Notes under the pieces: generated by a model
What the model saw: only the letters and a program-made list of their open reading frames with translations
Told to the model about the DNA's origin: nothing
The model's database searches: none
Made by a program: the position numbers and the translations under genes
Assembly (NCBI RefSeq): GCF_000247645.1
Contig: NZ_AHWA01000004.1
Span: forward strand, 186,001 to 250,000
Direction: 5' to 3'
Length of the DNA stretch: 64,000 nucleotides
From: Salinibacterium sp. PAMC 21357
GTDB taxonomy: Bacteria > Actinomycetota > Actinomycetes > Actinomycetales > Microbacteriaceae
Shown: positions 1 through 7,404 of the stretch, piece by piece
How the letters are laid out: each line of letters begins with the position of its first letter
Numbering within the stretch: the first letter of the stretch is position 1

Positions 1-241
1 CGTAGTTAACCCATTTGCGCCCCGCCGTCTGGGCGCCAATCAGCACTACTGTCACTCCCGCACCTCGAAGGCCTGAATCGATGAGCTGTGTCAGCGCGGC
101 CTCACCTCGGAGTTTACTTTTCTCCCACAACGAGTGATCTACGAAGCCAGTCTCTTCCTGCAGAAAACCTGAATTACGGACGACGTTCGCGCGGAAAATA
201 TCACGCGAATAGTGAAAAGAAAAGAACACTTTCCTAGCCAT
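1..241 (-). CDS. ThsB-like TIR-domain protein (Thoeris family), partial at the left edge
   Basis: This is the first 80 codons of a gene that continues beyond the left edge. The start is ATG at 241, preceded on the minus strand by GGAG six bases upstream. The N-terminus reads MARKVFFSFHYSRD, followed by an RANVVRN segment, FVDHSLWE, and VTVVLIGAQTAGRKWV. This order of motifs closely matches, from memory, the TIR-like (MTH538/DUF1863) domain of ThsB, the sensor of the Thoeris anti-phage system. ThsB detects infection and makes a cyclic ADP-ribose-type signal that activates an effector such as ThsA. The effector is not visible here and could lie to the left. A DUF1863 protein from another defence context is the main alternative. 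The line 181-240 is 45% GC by hand count, against 63% for 5641-5700. Confidence 0.85.
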   Translation of the reverse strand, partial: MARKVFFSFHYSRDIFRANVVRNSGFLQEETGFVDHSLWEKSKLRGEAALTQLIDSGLRGAGVTVVLIGAQTAGRKWVNY

Positions 242-882
242 TTATTGCTCCATTGCAATGTCAGCCGATGGGCCTGCCCCGCAATCGCGAGCGCCTCCCA
301 GGCGGGGTCTTGATAGTGAATGTTTCTCTGCAACACTATCGGTGACAGCGCTTCGAGGACGTTTTTCTTTGAGAACTAGCCGTAACGGCGCGGAAAAACA
401 TGGCCCAAACGCTGTGGTGCACGGATGCCATGCGCCATCAGCAGCGTAATAGATTTTGCAGAGGTGCCCGCCGCGAGACTTGTCTCCTGCCGCGCGCCCC
501 TGCTGGTCAGTTATTCGCTCTCGAGCAATTTCAAAGACTGGTTTATTACTGCGGTCATGACCAAATTGCACGTTCAGGTGCGGGACGGAAACGTGCTGGC
601 TTAGCATTATGTAGTCACAAAAAATGAGGCAGATTTGCCGCCTTTTGCGTTGGCCAATTGGCCATAGTGTGCGGACTCGCTCGCCCTTCCGATACCCGGC
701 GCTCTTGGTGTGCCGCAGCTGATTGAATTGGGTCATGAGTGAATTTCACGAGAAATGGCGGACTAGCGCGACTGGACTGCTGGTCGGCGTCCCAAGTCAG
801 GCACTCGAGCCCTTCCGGCCGGACGATTCGCGGCCCCGCGCCCGAGGAAATCCGAGCGCGCACTGGTTCCCAAGCGACAATA
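242..882. other. Long divergent intergenic region without a convincing gene
   Basis: This stretch separates the divergently transcribed ThsB-like gene and the gene starting at 883. Its open frames have unnatural residue composition (many Cys, Trp, His and Arg) and match nothing I recognise. The only clear structure is a 14-base palindrome at 651-664. Regulatory sequences for both flanking genes must lie here, but I could not pick a convincing -35/-10 pair. Confidence 0.5.
651..664. promoter_or_regulatory. Perfect 14-base palindrome between divergent genes
   Basis: The sequence TGGCCAATTGGCCA is a perfect palindrome in the non-coding region between the ThsB-like gene and the 883-1881 gene. 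It could be a regulator binding site. No regulator gene is visible nearby, so the role is inference. Confidence 0.3.
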
Positions 883-1881
883 ATGCGTAAGGCATACCTC
901 GAGCTTCCCGCGGGTTCACTAGCATCCGCCGGAACGGTAATGCTCGACTGGAATATTAGTGCGCGCATCGCCAACATTCACCGCAGGCAGTTGGCGTTCA
1001 ATTCGCTGAACTTAGACGCCGCCGAGATGGAACGTCTGCGTGGCCTCGTGAACGATATACCTCCCGGCGCGGATATTCTAAGTGCATTCGGCGCCGCAGA
1101 ACCCGAAACGCGACGCGTCCGAACAGTGTCCGATGTCAACCGATATAACCAGCGCACTGACATCGCATCGGTCTACCTATCTCGCGCACCTGACTACCTT
1201 CTTCATCTGCTCGATGGCGGTGAGAGCAGTGGTTTGGTAATCGAGTCAGAGCCGGACGGGACACCGTTCATGGCTGAGGCGCTTCGCTCTTGGTTCATGG
1301 TGTCCTACGCGGTACTCCTAAAAGCTGTCGCGATAGACCGAAAGAAACTATTTTCGCGCGTCGAGCGCATTGACGAGTTTCGGTTCTGGCTGGAACACGA
1401 GTTAGGCGTCTCAGCAAGCCGTGAAGCTTGGATCGGGTTTCTGCTTCTTGCCGGAACGGGCGAGCACCCTGGTCGTGCTCGGCGTCTTCTCAAAACTGAC
1501 AAATCAGGCGACCCCCGTGATTATGCTTGGGGCGCAACTTGGGATCTTATGTATACCCGGATTCCTTCGCTATTGGCTCAGCCCCTGTTCCATGGGCCTT
1601 GGAAATTGCCAATCGTCTTCGTCACCGATGATTCCGGACTTGTCGACGCGTTAGTCAGCACCAACACTGTTGTCACCGTCGAGAACGCACACGGCGTGAA
1701 TGTCAGTGGCGACAGCGTCGATATGAATGCCCTGCACGAGGATGTATGGCCAGTAGTTAGGTCGCACATCGCCCGCCAACGCGAGCACGTAATGCTTCGA
1801 TCTCGAGGGATGACGACGCAAGTCCTTCGGCGAGCGACCTACCTGGCGCGAAAACTCGAAGGTGAGATTGGCGGCAGCTGA
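883..1881 (+). CDS. Uncharacterised protein, possible PIN-like nuclease fold
   Basis: This encodes about 332 residues from ATG 883. The frame is open further upstream, to an alternative start at 739, but those 48 residues look non-coding. I do not recognise the family. Three acidic motifs are spaced as in PIN-domain RNases: VMLDWNISARI near residue 20, GATWDLMYT near residue 225, and IVFVTDDSGLVDAL near residue 250. PIN nucleases use such clustered Asp/Glu residues to bind metal and cut RNA, often in toxin or defence roles, so the nuclease assignment is inference from motif spacing alone. No signal peptide or membrane segment is visible. It is divergent from a ThsB-like defence gene and close to a tRNA, which fits a mobile defence patch. 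It could equally be an unrelated hypothetical protein. Confidence 0.6.
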   Translation: MRKAYLELPAGSLASAGTVMLDWNISARIANIHRRQLAFNSLNLDAAEMERLRGLVNDIPPGADILSAFGAAEPETRRVRTVSDVNRYNQRTDIASVYLSRAPDYLLHLLDGGESSGLVIESEPDGTPFMAEALRSWFMVSYAVLLKAVAIDRKKLFSRVERIDEFRFWLEHELGVSASREAWIGFLLLAGTGEHPGRARRLLKTDKSGDPRDYAWGATWDLMYTRIPSLLAQPLFHGPWKLPIVFVTDDSGLVDALVSTNTVVTVENAHGVNVSGDSVDMNALHEDVWPVVRSHIARQREHVMLRSRGMTTQVLRRATYLARKLEGEIGGS

Positions 1882-1883
1882 GC

Positions 1884-1927
1884 ACGCGGCCAGCCAATGA
1901 TGTCCTCATCATCTTGCGAGGCCGCGT
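1884..1927. terminator. Possible hairpin terminator between convergent genes
   Basis: Arms ACGCGGCC (1884-1891) and GGCCGCGT (1920-1927) pair perfectly. A small inner hairpin (ATGATG/CATCAT) lies in the loop. The element is just after the stop of the gene ending at 1881 and faces the end of the minus-strand gene at 2076. No strong T-tract is present. Confidence 0.3.
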
Positions 1928-2075
1928 CGCTTCCAAGGGCTATTTTGTTAGCGCAGATCCTGTTCAGTCGGGTGTCGCGCTCCCGAACTCTAGGGAAGCG
2001 GCCTGAGCCCACGGATCCTCTAAGATTTGGCACGCAGGACATCCGTCGCCCCACGGCGGCCCAGCTCGCGTCGAC

Positions 2076-2783
2076 CTACATCCCGTGAAGCTCGCCCTGC
2101 CCGGTAATCACCTGAGGTCGATGCCAGGGCCGTTTCTTCGGAACCGTCCAGTACTCCGTCGAATCGAGCCAGACAGGCGGACGCAATAAGTCCACATTCA
2201 CATCGCTATTGGGGATGACGGTGTTGTGGCGCGCGTGATCTCCGTCGGAAAATAGGTCTACGTAACGAGGACCGACCGCCCTACCAATCGACCAGTCTAA
2301 AAGCATCTCAGTGCGCGGCAACAGGTAAAGCCCACTTGAGAGTCCAACAATCGGGATTCCGTCTGGGCGTCCGGCGCGGGGCGTTTTCTCCACCGCGAGC
2401 CGAGCTATTGGATCTCGGAATGCACCGTAGAACTCGACTGCTGCCCAGAACGCAACGCCTTCTTCCCCTGGAACGAATAAGTCCAAAGTTTCCACTGTTA
2501 GATCGTCATACCGTTCGCGATATCCATTTAGCGGTTTCATGGAATTATCAACCCATGCCTCGTCATAGAGACCGTCACGGACGGCATTCGCGATCAGAAC
2601 CCCAGCACGCGATAGCCCAGAAACAATTCTGCGTCGACGAGCTATCCACTCTCGACGACGCACCAAAATATAACGGACAATCTCAGTCACGAGCCACAGT
2701 AGGACACCAACTACAATTGGCGCGGCTAGGGTGTCCCACAGGTCAATCGAACTATCAGCCGTAGGAACGTGAAGTGGCCCCAT
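2076..2783 (-). CDS. Hypothetical protein with one N-terminal membrane segment
   Basis: This encodes 235 residues from ATG 2783. A single hydrophobic helix (about residues 18-40) is followed by a very basic stretch (RRREWIARRRR). That places the remaining ~190 residues in the cytoplasm by the positive-inside rule. The soluble part has no motif I recognise; it is rich in acidic and aromatic residues, with segments such as DLFVPGEEGVAFW and a C-terminal VDLLRPPVWL. It is convergent with the possible PIN-like gene, and its 5' end is about 125 bases from the tRNA-Gln gene. It probably belongs to the same accessory patch as the ThsB-like gene. A membrane-anchored defence effector is conceivable, but nothing in the sequence proves it. 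Confidence 0.55.
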   Translation of the reverse strand: MGPLHVPTADSSIDLWDTLAAPIVVGVLLWLVTEIVRYILVRRREWIARRRRIVSGLSRAGVLIANAVRDGLYDEAWVDNSMKPLNGYRERYDDLTVETLDLFVPGEEGVAFWAAVEFYGAFRDPIARLAVEKTPRAGRPDGIPIVGLSSGLYLLPRTEMLLDWSIGRAVGPRYVDLFSDGDHARHNTVIPNSDVNVDLLRPPVWLDSTEYWTVPKKRPWHRPQVITGQGELHGM

Positions 2784-2855
2784 CGATTATCCAAACCCTC
2801 CACGACTCGTCGTCGCACTCTACCGTGGTACTCAGCAAAGCTCTCTCAGGCGGGG

Positions 2856-2880
2856 AAAAAAGCCCGGCGTGAGCCGGGCT
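2856..2880 (-). terminator. Rho-independent terminator of tRNA-Gln
   Basis: On the minus strand, a perfect 8-base-pair stem (AGCCCGGC/GCCGGGCT, 2861-2880) with a 4-base loop is followed by a run of T (A-run at 2856-2860 on the plus strand). It lies about 30 bases downstream of the tRNA 3' end. Confidence 0.8.
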
Positions 2881-2908
2881 GAGCGGGAGTTGCTCCCTAG
2901 ATGTTTTG

Positions 2909-2980
2909 CTGGGGTACCTGGACTCGAACCAAGAACAAAAGAATCAGAATCTTCCGTGTTGCCAATTACACCATACCCCA
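2909..2980 (-). tRNA. tRNA-Gln (anticodon CUG)
   Basis: The minus strand folds as a tRNA. The acceptor stem is TGGGGTA/TACCCCA, the discriminator base is G at 2909, the T-loop is GGTTCGAGTCC, and the 5-bp anticodon stem GAAGA/TCTTT encloses loop TTCTGAT, giving anticodon CTG. The U1-A72 pair is typical of bacterial tRNA-Gln. The 3' CCA is not encoded. Its 3' end points toward the accessory genes at 1-2800, the orientation expected for an integration site. Confidence 0.95.
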
Positions 2981-3047
2981 CAGCGTTCAGCCGTAGCCGA
3001 ACCGATTTACTACTTTAGCGCATCTTGAGAGGGTTGTGGTTCACCCC

Positions 3048-3076
3048 TTGACGCCATATAGGACTTGTCCTATATT
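3048..3076 (+). promoter_or_regulatory. padR promoter with overlapping palindromic operator
   Basis: A -35 box TTGACG (3048-3053) and a -10 box TATATT (3071-3076) are separated by 17 bases. A perfect inverted repeat, ATATAGGAC-TT-GTCCTATAT (3056-3075), fills the spacer and overlaps the -10. The ATG at 3083 starts seven bases after the -10, so the transcript is probably leaderless. PadR proteins commonly repress their own promoters through such palindromes, so autoregulation is likely. Confidence 0.8.
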
Positions 3077-3082
3077 CGGGGC

Positions 3083-3634
3083 ATGTCACTACTCCATGCC
3101 GTGCTCGGTTTCGCCGCGATTCAGCCGATGACGGGCTACGAACTCGGCAAGGCGTTCTCGACCACCGCCGCACACTTTTGGCCCGCAGATCAATCACAGC
3201 TCTACCGCACCCTCCACCGCGCCGAGGCCGACGGACTCGTTGACAGCACCACCGTCGAGCAGGCGTCTCGCCCCGACCGCCGCCTCTACTCGATCCTCGA
3301 ACCGGGGCGAGCGGCATTGGCGACCTGGCTGGCCTCACCGCTCGAACCCGACACCTCCCGCGAACCTTTTCTCCTGCGGCTGTTCTTCGCCGCCTCGCTC
3401 GGCACAGCGGGCGTTATCGCACTGCTCGACCAACGCCGCTCCGCTGCCATCGAACTCCTCACCACCCTCGATTCTCTCGCCGCGAGCGCACCCCCGAAAC
3501 TCTCGAAAAAAGCTCTCGCCACTCAGCTGCAATACGCAACGCTCGAATCGGGACGAGCCCACGCGCACGCCGAGATCACGTGGCTCGATGAACTTCGCTC
3601 CCAACTCACCAATCCCAAGGAGTCCGCCCAGTGA
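3083..3634 (+). CDS. PadR family transcriptional regulator
   Basis: This is a 183-residue regulator. Residues 1-80 form the winged-helix PadR domain (MSLLHAVLGF, MTGYELGK, YRTLHRAEADGLV), and the C-terminal helices form the dimerisation part seen in PadR subfamily 2 (Vir-type C-terminal domain). ATG 3083 is chosen because the upstream TTG at 3065 lies inside the operator palindrome and before the expected transcription start. The gene overlaps the next gene by four bases (GTGA), so the two are co-transcribed. It probably represses the pair through the operator at 3056-3075. The ligand is unknown. Confidence 0.9.
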   Translation: MSLLHAVLGFAAIQPMTGYELGKAFSTTAAHFWPADQSQLYRTLHRAEADGLVDSTTVEQASRPDRRLYSILEPGRAALATWLASPLEPDTSREPFLLRLFFAASLGTAGVIALLDQRRSAAIELLTTLDSLAASAPPKLSKKALATQLQYATLESGRAHAHAEITWLDELRSQLTNPKESAQ

Positions 3635-4113
3635 ACGACAAGGTCGCACGAGCGCAGTCTGCCTTCCCGCCCCCGCGCCCCGCAGCATCGCCTCCCATCC
3701 CCCGCGCCCCGCGGGTCGGCGCCACCATCGCGGCCGTGCTCTTCACGCTCGTCGCGCTCTTTCAACTCGCTGTCGTTATGGGAGCACCCCTCGGCGAATA
3801 CACGCAAGGCGGGGCGAACAAAGGCACGCTCCCCACCCAGAGTCGCATCTTTGCCGGCGTCTCTACCGCCCTCGTTCTTGTGATGGCGGCAGCGATCCTC
3901 GCCCGCACCGAACGCGGCCCTCTCAGGCTCGCCCCACGGCGACTCATTACGGTGCTCGCGTGGTTCACCACCGCCTATGCGGGCGTGGGCTTCATCCTGA
4001 ACCTCATCACGCCGAGCGCCGTCGAACGAGCCGTCTGGGCCCCCATCACCGCGGTGATGTTCGCCGCGTGCCTCGTCACCATGCTGAAGACGCGGAATCG
4101 CGCTGCTAAGTAA
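3631..4113 (+). CDS. Four-helix membrane protein (DUF6069-like)
   Basis: The protein is 160 residues from GTG 3631, overlapping the stop of padR. A proline-rich N-terminus (about 28 residues) is followed by four predicted membrane helices (about residues 30-50, 74-92, 107-126 and 133-150). The pattern resembles the DUF6069 family of small actinobacterial membrane proteins, none of which has a known function. PadR regulators often control an adjacent membrane or efflux protein, so this is the likely regulated product. Confidence 0.75.
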   Translation: MNDKVARAQSAFPPPRPAASPPIPRAPRVGATIAAVLFTLVALFQLAVVMGAPLGEYTQGGANKGTLPTQSRIFAGVSTALVLVMAAAILARTERGPLRLAPRRLITVLAWFTTAYAGVGFILNLITPSAVERAVWAPITAVMFAACLVTMLKTRNRAAK

Positions 4114-4116
4114 TTC

Positions 4117-5070
4117 CTAGAGCAAGTCGCGGTTGATGACCGCGGCAACCTCAGCGCCGTCGCCCGCGGCCACGATGAGCTGCTGGGGGCCGGGCGGGGT
4201 GGCATCACCAATCGCATAGGCTCCCGCCGTGCTCGTACGGCCGGCAGCGTCCACGACGATGAGGCCCTCCGGGTCGAGCGCGAGCTGCAGTCCTGCTGCA
4301 TAGTCGAGTGCGGTTTCATAGTCGGGGCGCACAAACGCGGCCTCGCGCGCAATAGTTTCGCCGTCGGCGAGAACAACTCCGGTGAGGCCGTCACGGTCGC
4401 CCGCGACATCCGCCACTTCACGACGATCCACTCGGATGCCGCGCTTAGCGAGCATCGCCTCGTCAGTCTCACTCACGTGCCCGACGCCCTGCGTGAAGAC
4501 AATCAGATCGCGGCTCCACTGCGAGAGCAGCAGCGCTCGCTCGGCCAGGTCATCCGTGTGCCCAATAAGTGCAATGGGTTTATCCGCATATTCGTAGCCG
4601 TCACATTCCATGCACGAGTGGATGCTCGTGCCATAGAACGCGCGCAGCAGCGGCAACTTCGGCAGCACTTCGCGCAACCCTGTCGCGATCAGCACGGTAC
4701 GGGTCGTGACCCCTCCCCCGCGATGCGTCACGGTGAAGCCCGCGCCAACGGTCGCCGAGGCGCCGCCGGCAGCATCAGCGGCAGCCGGCCCGCCAACAGC
4801 ACCGAGCGGCTCAATACCCTCCACAATCGTGCGCTCGAACGAAACGTTCGGATACTGCTCAAGCTCCTCCCGCCCCATCTTGCGAAGCTCGAGAGGAGAA
4901 ATACCATCGCGACTCAAAAAGCCGTGAGAGTGGAACGTCGCCGAGTTGCGGGGGCGATTGCTGTCGAGCACGAGAGTGCGTCGACGCGCCCGAGCCAAGT
5001 TCAGGGCAGCGCTGAGTCCGGCCGGTCCGCCGCCGACAATGACAACATCCCAGTCGAACAGCTCACTCAT
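4117..5070 (-). CDS. NAD(P)/FAD-dependent oxidoreductase, thioredoxin reductase-like
   Basis: The protein is 317 residues. The N-terminal FAD-binding Rossmann motif [20 protein letters not shown] is followed by the redox pair C-M-E-C (in [11 protein letters not shown], mid-protein), as in thioredoxin reductases. Near the C-terminus comes the FAD-contacting [15 protein letters not shown] segment. The NADPH-domain glycine motif is less obvious ([16 protein letters not shown]), so the partner may not be thioredoxin. Related proteins act as general disulfide or ferredoxin reductases in actinobacteria. Its start overlaps the stop of gltX by four bases, implying co-transcription. A true trxB normally sits with trxA, which is absent here. 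Confidence 0.85.
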   Translation of the reverse strand: MSELFDWDVVIVGGGPAGLSAALNLARARRRTLVLDSNRPRNSATFHSHGFLSRDGISPLELRKMGREELEQYPNVSFERTIVEGIEPLGAVGGPAAADAAGGASATVGAGFTVTHRGGGVTTRTVLIATGLREVLPKLPLLRAFYGTSIHSCMECDGYEYADKPIALIGHTDDLAERALLLSQWSRDLIVFTQGVGHVSETDEAMLAKRGIRVDRREVADVAGDRDGLTGVVLADGETIAREAAFVRPDYETALDYAAGLQLALDPEGLIVVDAAGRTSTAGAYAIGDATPPGPQQLIVAAGDGAEVAAVINRDLL

Positions 5071-6557
5071 AGTTGGGCGCGCAACGCCTTCAGGCGAACC
5101 AGCGTGGACTCTTTGCCCAGCAGCTCCATCGACTCGAACAGCGGCGGGCTGATGCGGCGACCAGCGATCGCACTGCGCAACGGACCAAACGCGAGACGCG
5201 GCTTCATTTCTTTCACGTCAATAAGTTCGGCGCGCAGGGCCGCTTCGATTGCATCGTGCGTCCACGCGTCAAGATCCGTGAGCACCGCAATGGATGCATC
5301 CAAAACTTCGGGGCCTTCGGCCTTCGGCATGGCATCGGCATCAACGGTGAGTTCAGCATCCGGAGTGAACAAGAACTGCAACAGCGCCGGCGCATCGCCC
5401 AGCAACTGCATGCGCTCCTGCACGAGCGGTGCGGCAGATGTCAGAGTCGCCAGCTCAGCCTCCGTCGGCTCCGCCGAAATCACGTCAGCAGCCACGAGGT
5501 ACGGCACCAGACGGCCCGCAAACTCTTCTGCCGAGAGCAGACGGATGTGGTCGCCATTCAGCGACTCCGCCTTCTTCACATCGAAACGGGCCGGGCTCGG
5601 CGTGACATTCTCCACGTCGAACGCCGCAATCATCTCTTCGGCCGAAAACACGTCGCGGTCGGGCGCAAGCGACCACCCTAGAAGCGACAGGTAGTTGAGG
5701 AGACCCTCAGGGATGAACCCGCGGTCACGGTGGTGGAAGAGGCTCGCCTCCGGGTCACGCTTGGAGAGCTTCTTGTTGCCCTCGCCCATCACGTAAGGGA
5801 GGTGACCGAAGCGCGGGATGGCATCCGTGAGGCCAATCTCGATGAGCGCCGTGTAGAGGGCGATCTGGCGCGGAGTGCTCGAGAGCAGGTCTTCACCGCG
5901 CAGCACGTGCGTGATGCCCATGAGCGCGTCATCCACCGGGTTCACGAACGTGTACAGCGGAGCACCGTTCGGGCGCACCACCACGAAGTCAGAGAACGAA
6001 CCAGCGGGGAACGTGATGTCGCCGCGCACCAGGTCGTCAAAGCTCAAGTCGGAGTCCGGAACGCGCAACCGCAGCGCCGGCAGGCGACCCTCTTCTTTGT
6101 ACGCCGCGATCTGCTCAGCAGTGAGGTCGCGCTCGAAGTTGTCGTAGCCCTGCTTGGGGTCGCGACCGTTGGCCACGTTGCGGGCCTCGATCTCTTCACC
6201 CGTGGCAAACGACTCGTAGAGGTGACCGGAAGCCTTCAGCTTCTCGATGACCTCAAGGTAAATGTCGGTGCGCTGCGACTGACGGTACGGCGCGTGCGGG
6301 CCACCGGTCTCCACACCTTCGTCCCAATTGAGCCCCAACCAGCTCATCGCGTCGAGAAGCTGCAGGTAGCTCTCTTCGCTATCGCGAGCAGCATCCGTAT
6401 CTTCAATACGGAACACCATCTTGCCGCCCATGTGGCGCGCATACGCCCAGTTAAACAGGGCAGTACGGATCAGCCCAACGTGGGGCGTACCGGTAGGTGA
6501 CGGACAAAACCGAACGCGAACGTCGGAAGCGGTTGCAGTAGAAAATGGCGCAGACAT
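5067..6557 (-). CDS. gltX: Glutamyl-tRNA synthetase
   Basis: It charges tRNA-Glu with glutamate in the cytoplasm. The protein is 496 residues, the usual bacterial length. The class I signature [10 protein letters not shown] is near the N-terminus and the KMSKS-type loop is KKLSKRD. The insert and anticodon-binding helices follow. An ATG at 6566 sits inside an apparent -10 box (TAGAAT), so the ATG at 6557, seven bases after that box, is taken as the start; the mRNA would be leaderless. The flavin reductase gene follows with a four-base overlap. Confidence 0.95.
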   Translation of the reverse strand: MSAPFSTATASDVRVRFCPSPTGTPHVGLIRTALFNWAYARHMGGKMVFRIEDTDAARDSEESYLQLLDAMSWLGLNWDEGVETGGPHAPYRQSQRTDIYLEVIEKLKASGHLYESFATGEEIEARNVANGRDPKQGYDNFERDLTAEQIAAYKEEGRLPALRLRVPDSDLSFDDLVRGDITFPAGSFSDFVVVRPNGAPLYTFVNPVDDALMGITHVLRGEDLLSSTPRQIALYTALIEIGLTDAIPRFGHLPYVMGEGNKKLSKRDPEASLFHHRDRGFIPEGLLNYLSLLGWSLAPDRDVFSAEEMIAAFDVENVTPSPARFDVKKAESLNGDHIRLLSAEEFAGRLVPYLVAADVISAEPTEAELATLTSAAPLVQERMQLLGDAPALLQFLFTPDAELTVDADAMPKAEGPEVLDASIAVLTDLDAWTHDAIEAALRAELIDVKEMKPRLAFGPLRSAIAGRRISPPLFESMELLGKESTLVRLKALRAQL

Positions 6558-6633
6558 TGCCCCCATTCTATGCGAGACAAGCCGGTGTGGCAGAGGCTAC
6601 CGAAAGCAGCCCCTGCGCACCCCGGTTAGCTTT

Positions 6634-7404
6634 CTACTTCGACGCGCGGCGCACCGGATTGCTCAGGGTGCCGATGCCCTCGATGGTGATCTCGACAGTG
6701 TCGCCATTCACGAGAGGGCCAACACCCGCCGGCGTGCCGGTGAGAATCAGATCGCCCGGCAACAGCGTGAACGCCGCCGACGCATACGCGACTTGCGCCG
6801 CCACCGAATGAATCATCTGGTCAACGGTTCCGTCTTGCTTGAGGTCACCATTCACCGTCGTGCGGATGCTCTGCGAGCCCACCACATATTCGGTCTCGAT
6901 CACGGGCCCGAGGGGGCAGAACGTGTCGAAGCCTTTCGCGCGAGACCACTGGCCGTCCTTCTTCTGAAGGTCGCGAGCAGTGACGTCGTTAGCAATCGTG
7001 TAACCAAAGATCACACTGTCAGCATCTTCTAACGCGACGTTTTTGGCGATGCTGCCGATGATCACGGCAAGCTCGCCCTCAAACGCGATCTCTTCACTCT
7101 GCGGCGGCAGCATGATGGCGTCGCCGGGGCCCACCACCGAAGTGTTGGGCTTGATGAACATCATGGGAGCATCCGGAACTTCGTTGCCGAGCTCCTTGGC
7201 ATGCTCGGCATAGTTGCGACCAAACGCCACAACCTTCGAGCGCGGGATGACCGGTGCCAACAGCTTGATTTCCGACAGCGGCAAGCGCTCCTCGGTGGGC
7301 TCAAAACCATTGAACATCGGGTCACCCGTGAGCACGACAATCTCGTCGCCGTCGATGATTCCGTAGCGGGCTCCGGCGCCGGCGCTGAAACGAGCTACCT
7401 TCAT
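6634..7404 (-). CDS. Fumarylacetoacetate hydrolase family protein
   Basis: This is a 256-residue FAH-fold enzyme. Family motifs are visible: VVAFGRNYAEHAKELG, MFIKPNTSVVG, the metal-ligand glutamates in EIAFEGELAVIIG, and NDVTARDLQ. The C-terminus has GDLILTGTPAGVG, which forms part of the active site. Members hydrolyse or decarboxylate acylpyruvates and oxaloacetate, or act in aromatic degradation; the substrate cannot be told from sequence. Its start overlaps the ilvE stop by four bases (ATGA), so it is translated from the ilvE mRNA. A housekeeping role such as oxaloacetate tautomerase or acylpyruvase is likelier than tyrosine catabolism, as no such genes are nearby. Confidence 0.9.
   Translation of the reverse strand: MKVARFSAGAGARYGIIDGDEIVVLTGDPMFNGFEPTEERLPLSEIKLLAPVIPRSKVVAFGRNYAEHAKELGNEVPDAPMMFIKPNTSVVGPGDAIMLPPQSEEIAFEGELAVIIGSIAKNVALEDADSVIFGYTIANDVTARDLQKKDGQWSRAKGFDTFCPLGPVIETEYVVGSQSIRTTVNGDLKQDGTVDQMIHSVAAQVAYASAAFTLLPGDLILTGTPAGVGPLVNGDTVEITIEGIGTLSNPVRRASK

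Noticed and set aside
242-736. A 164-codon minus-strand open frame ending just before the ThsB-like gene
   Set aside because: Residue composition is unnatural (many Cys, Trp, His, Arg), there is no ribosome site, and it has no recognisable motif.
739-882. Upstream extension of the possible PIN-like gene to an earlier start
   Set aside because: The extra 48 residues look non-coding; the ATG at 883 gives a normal N-terminus.
3240-4109. Long plus-strand open frame overlapping padR and the membrane protein
   Set aside because: It is an arginine/proline-rich shadow of two genes with clear domains in the other frames.
4477-5694. 405-codon plus-strand open frame opposite the flavin reductase and gltX
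   Set aside because: It is antisense to two well-supported genes and low in complexity.
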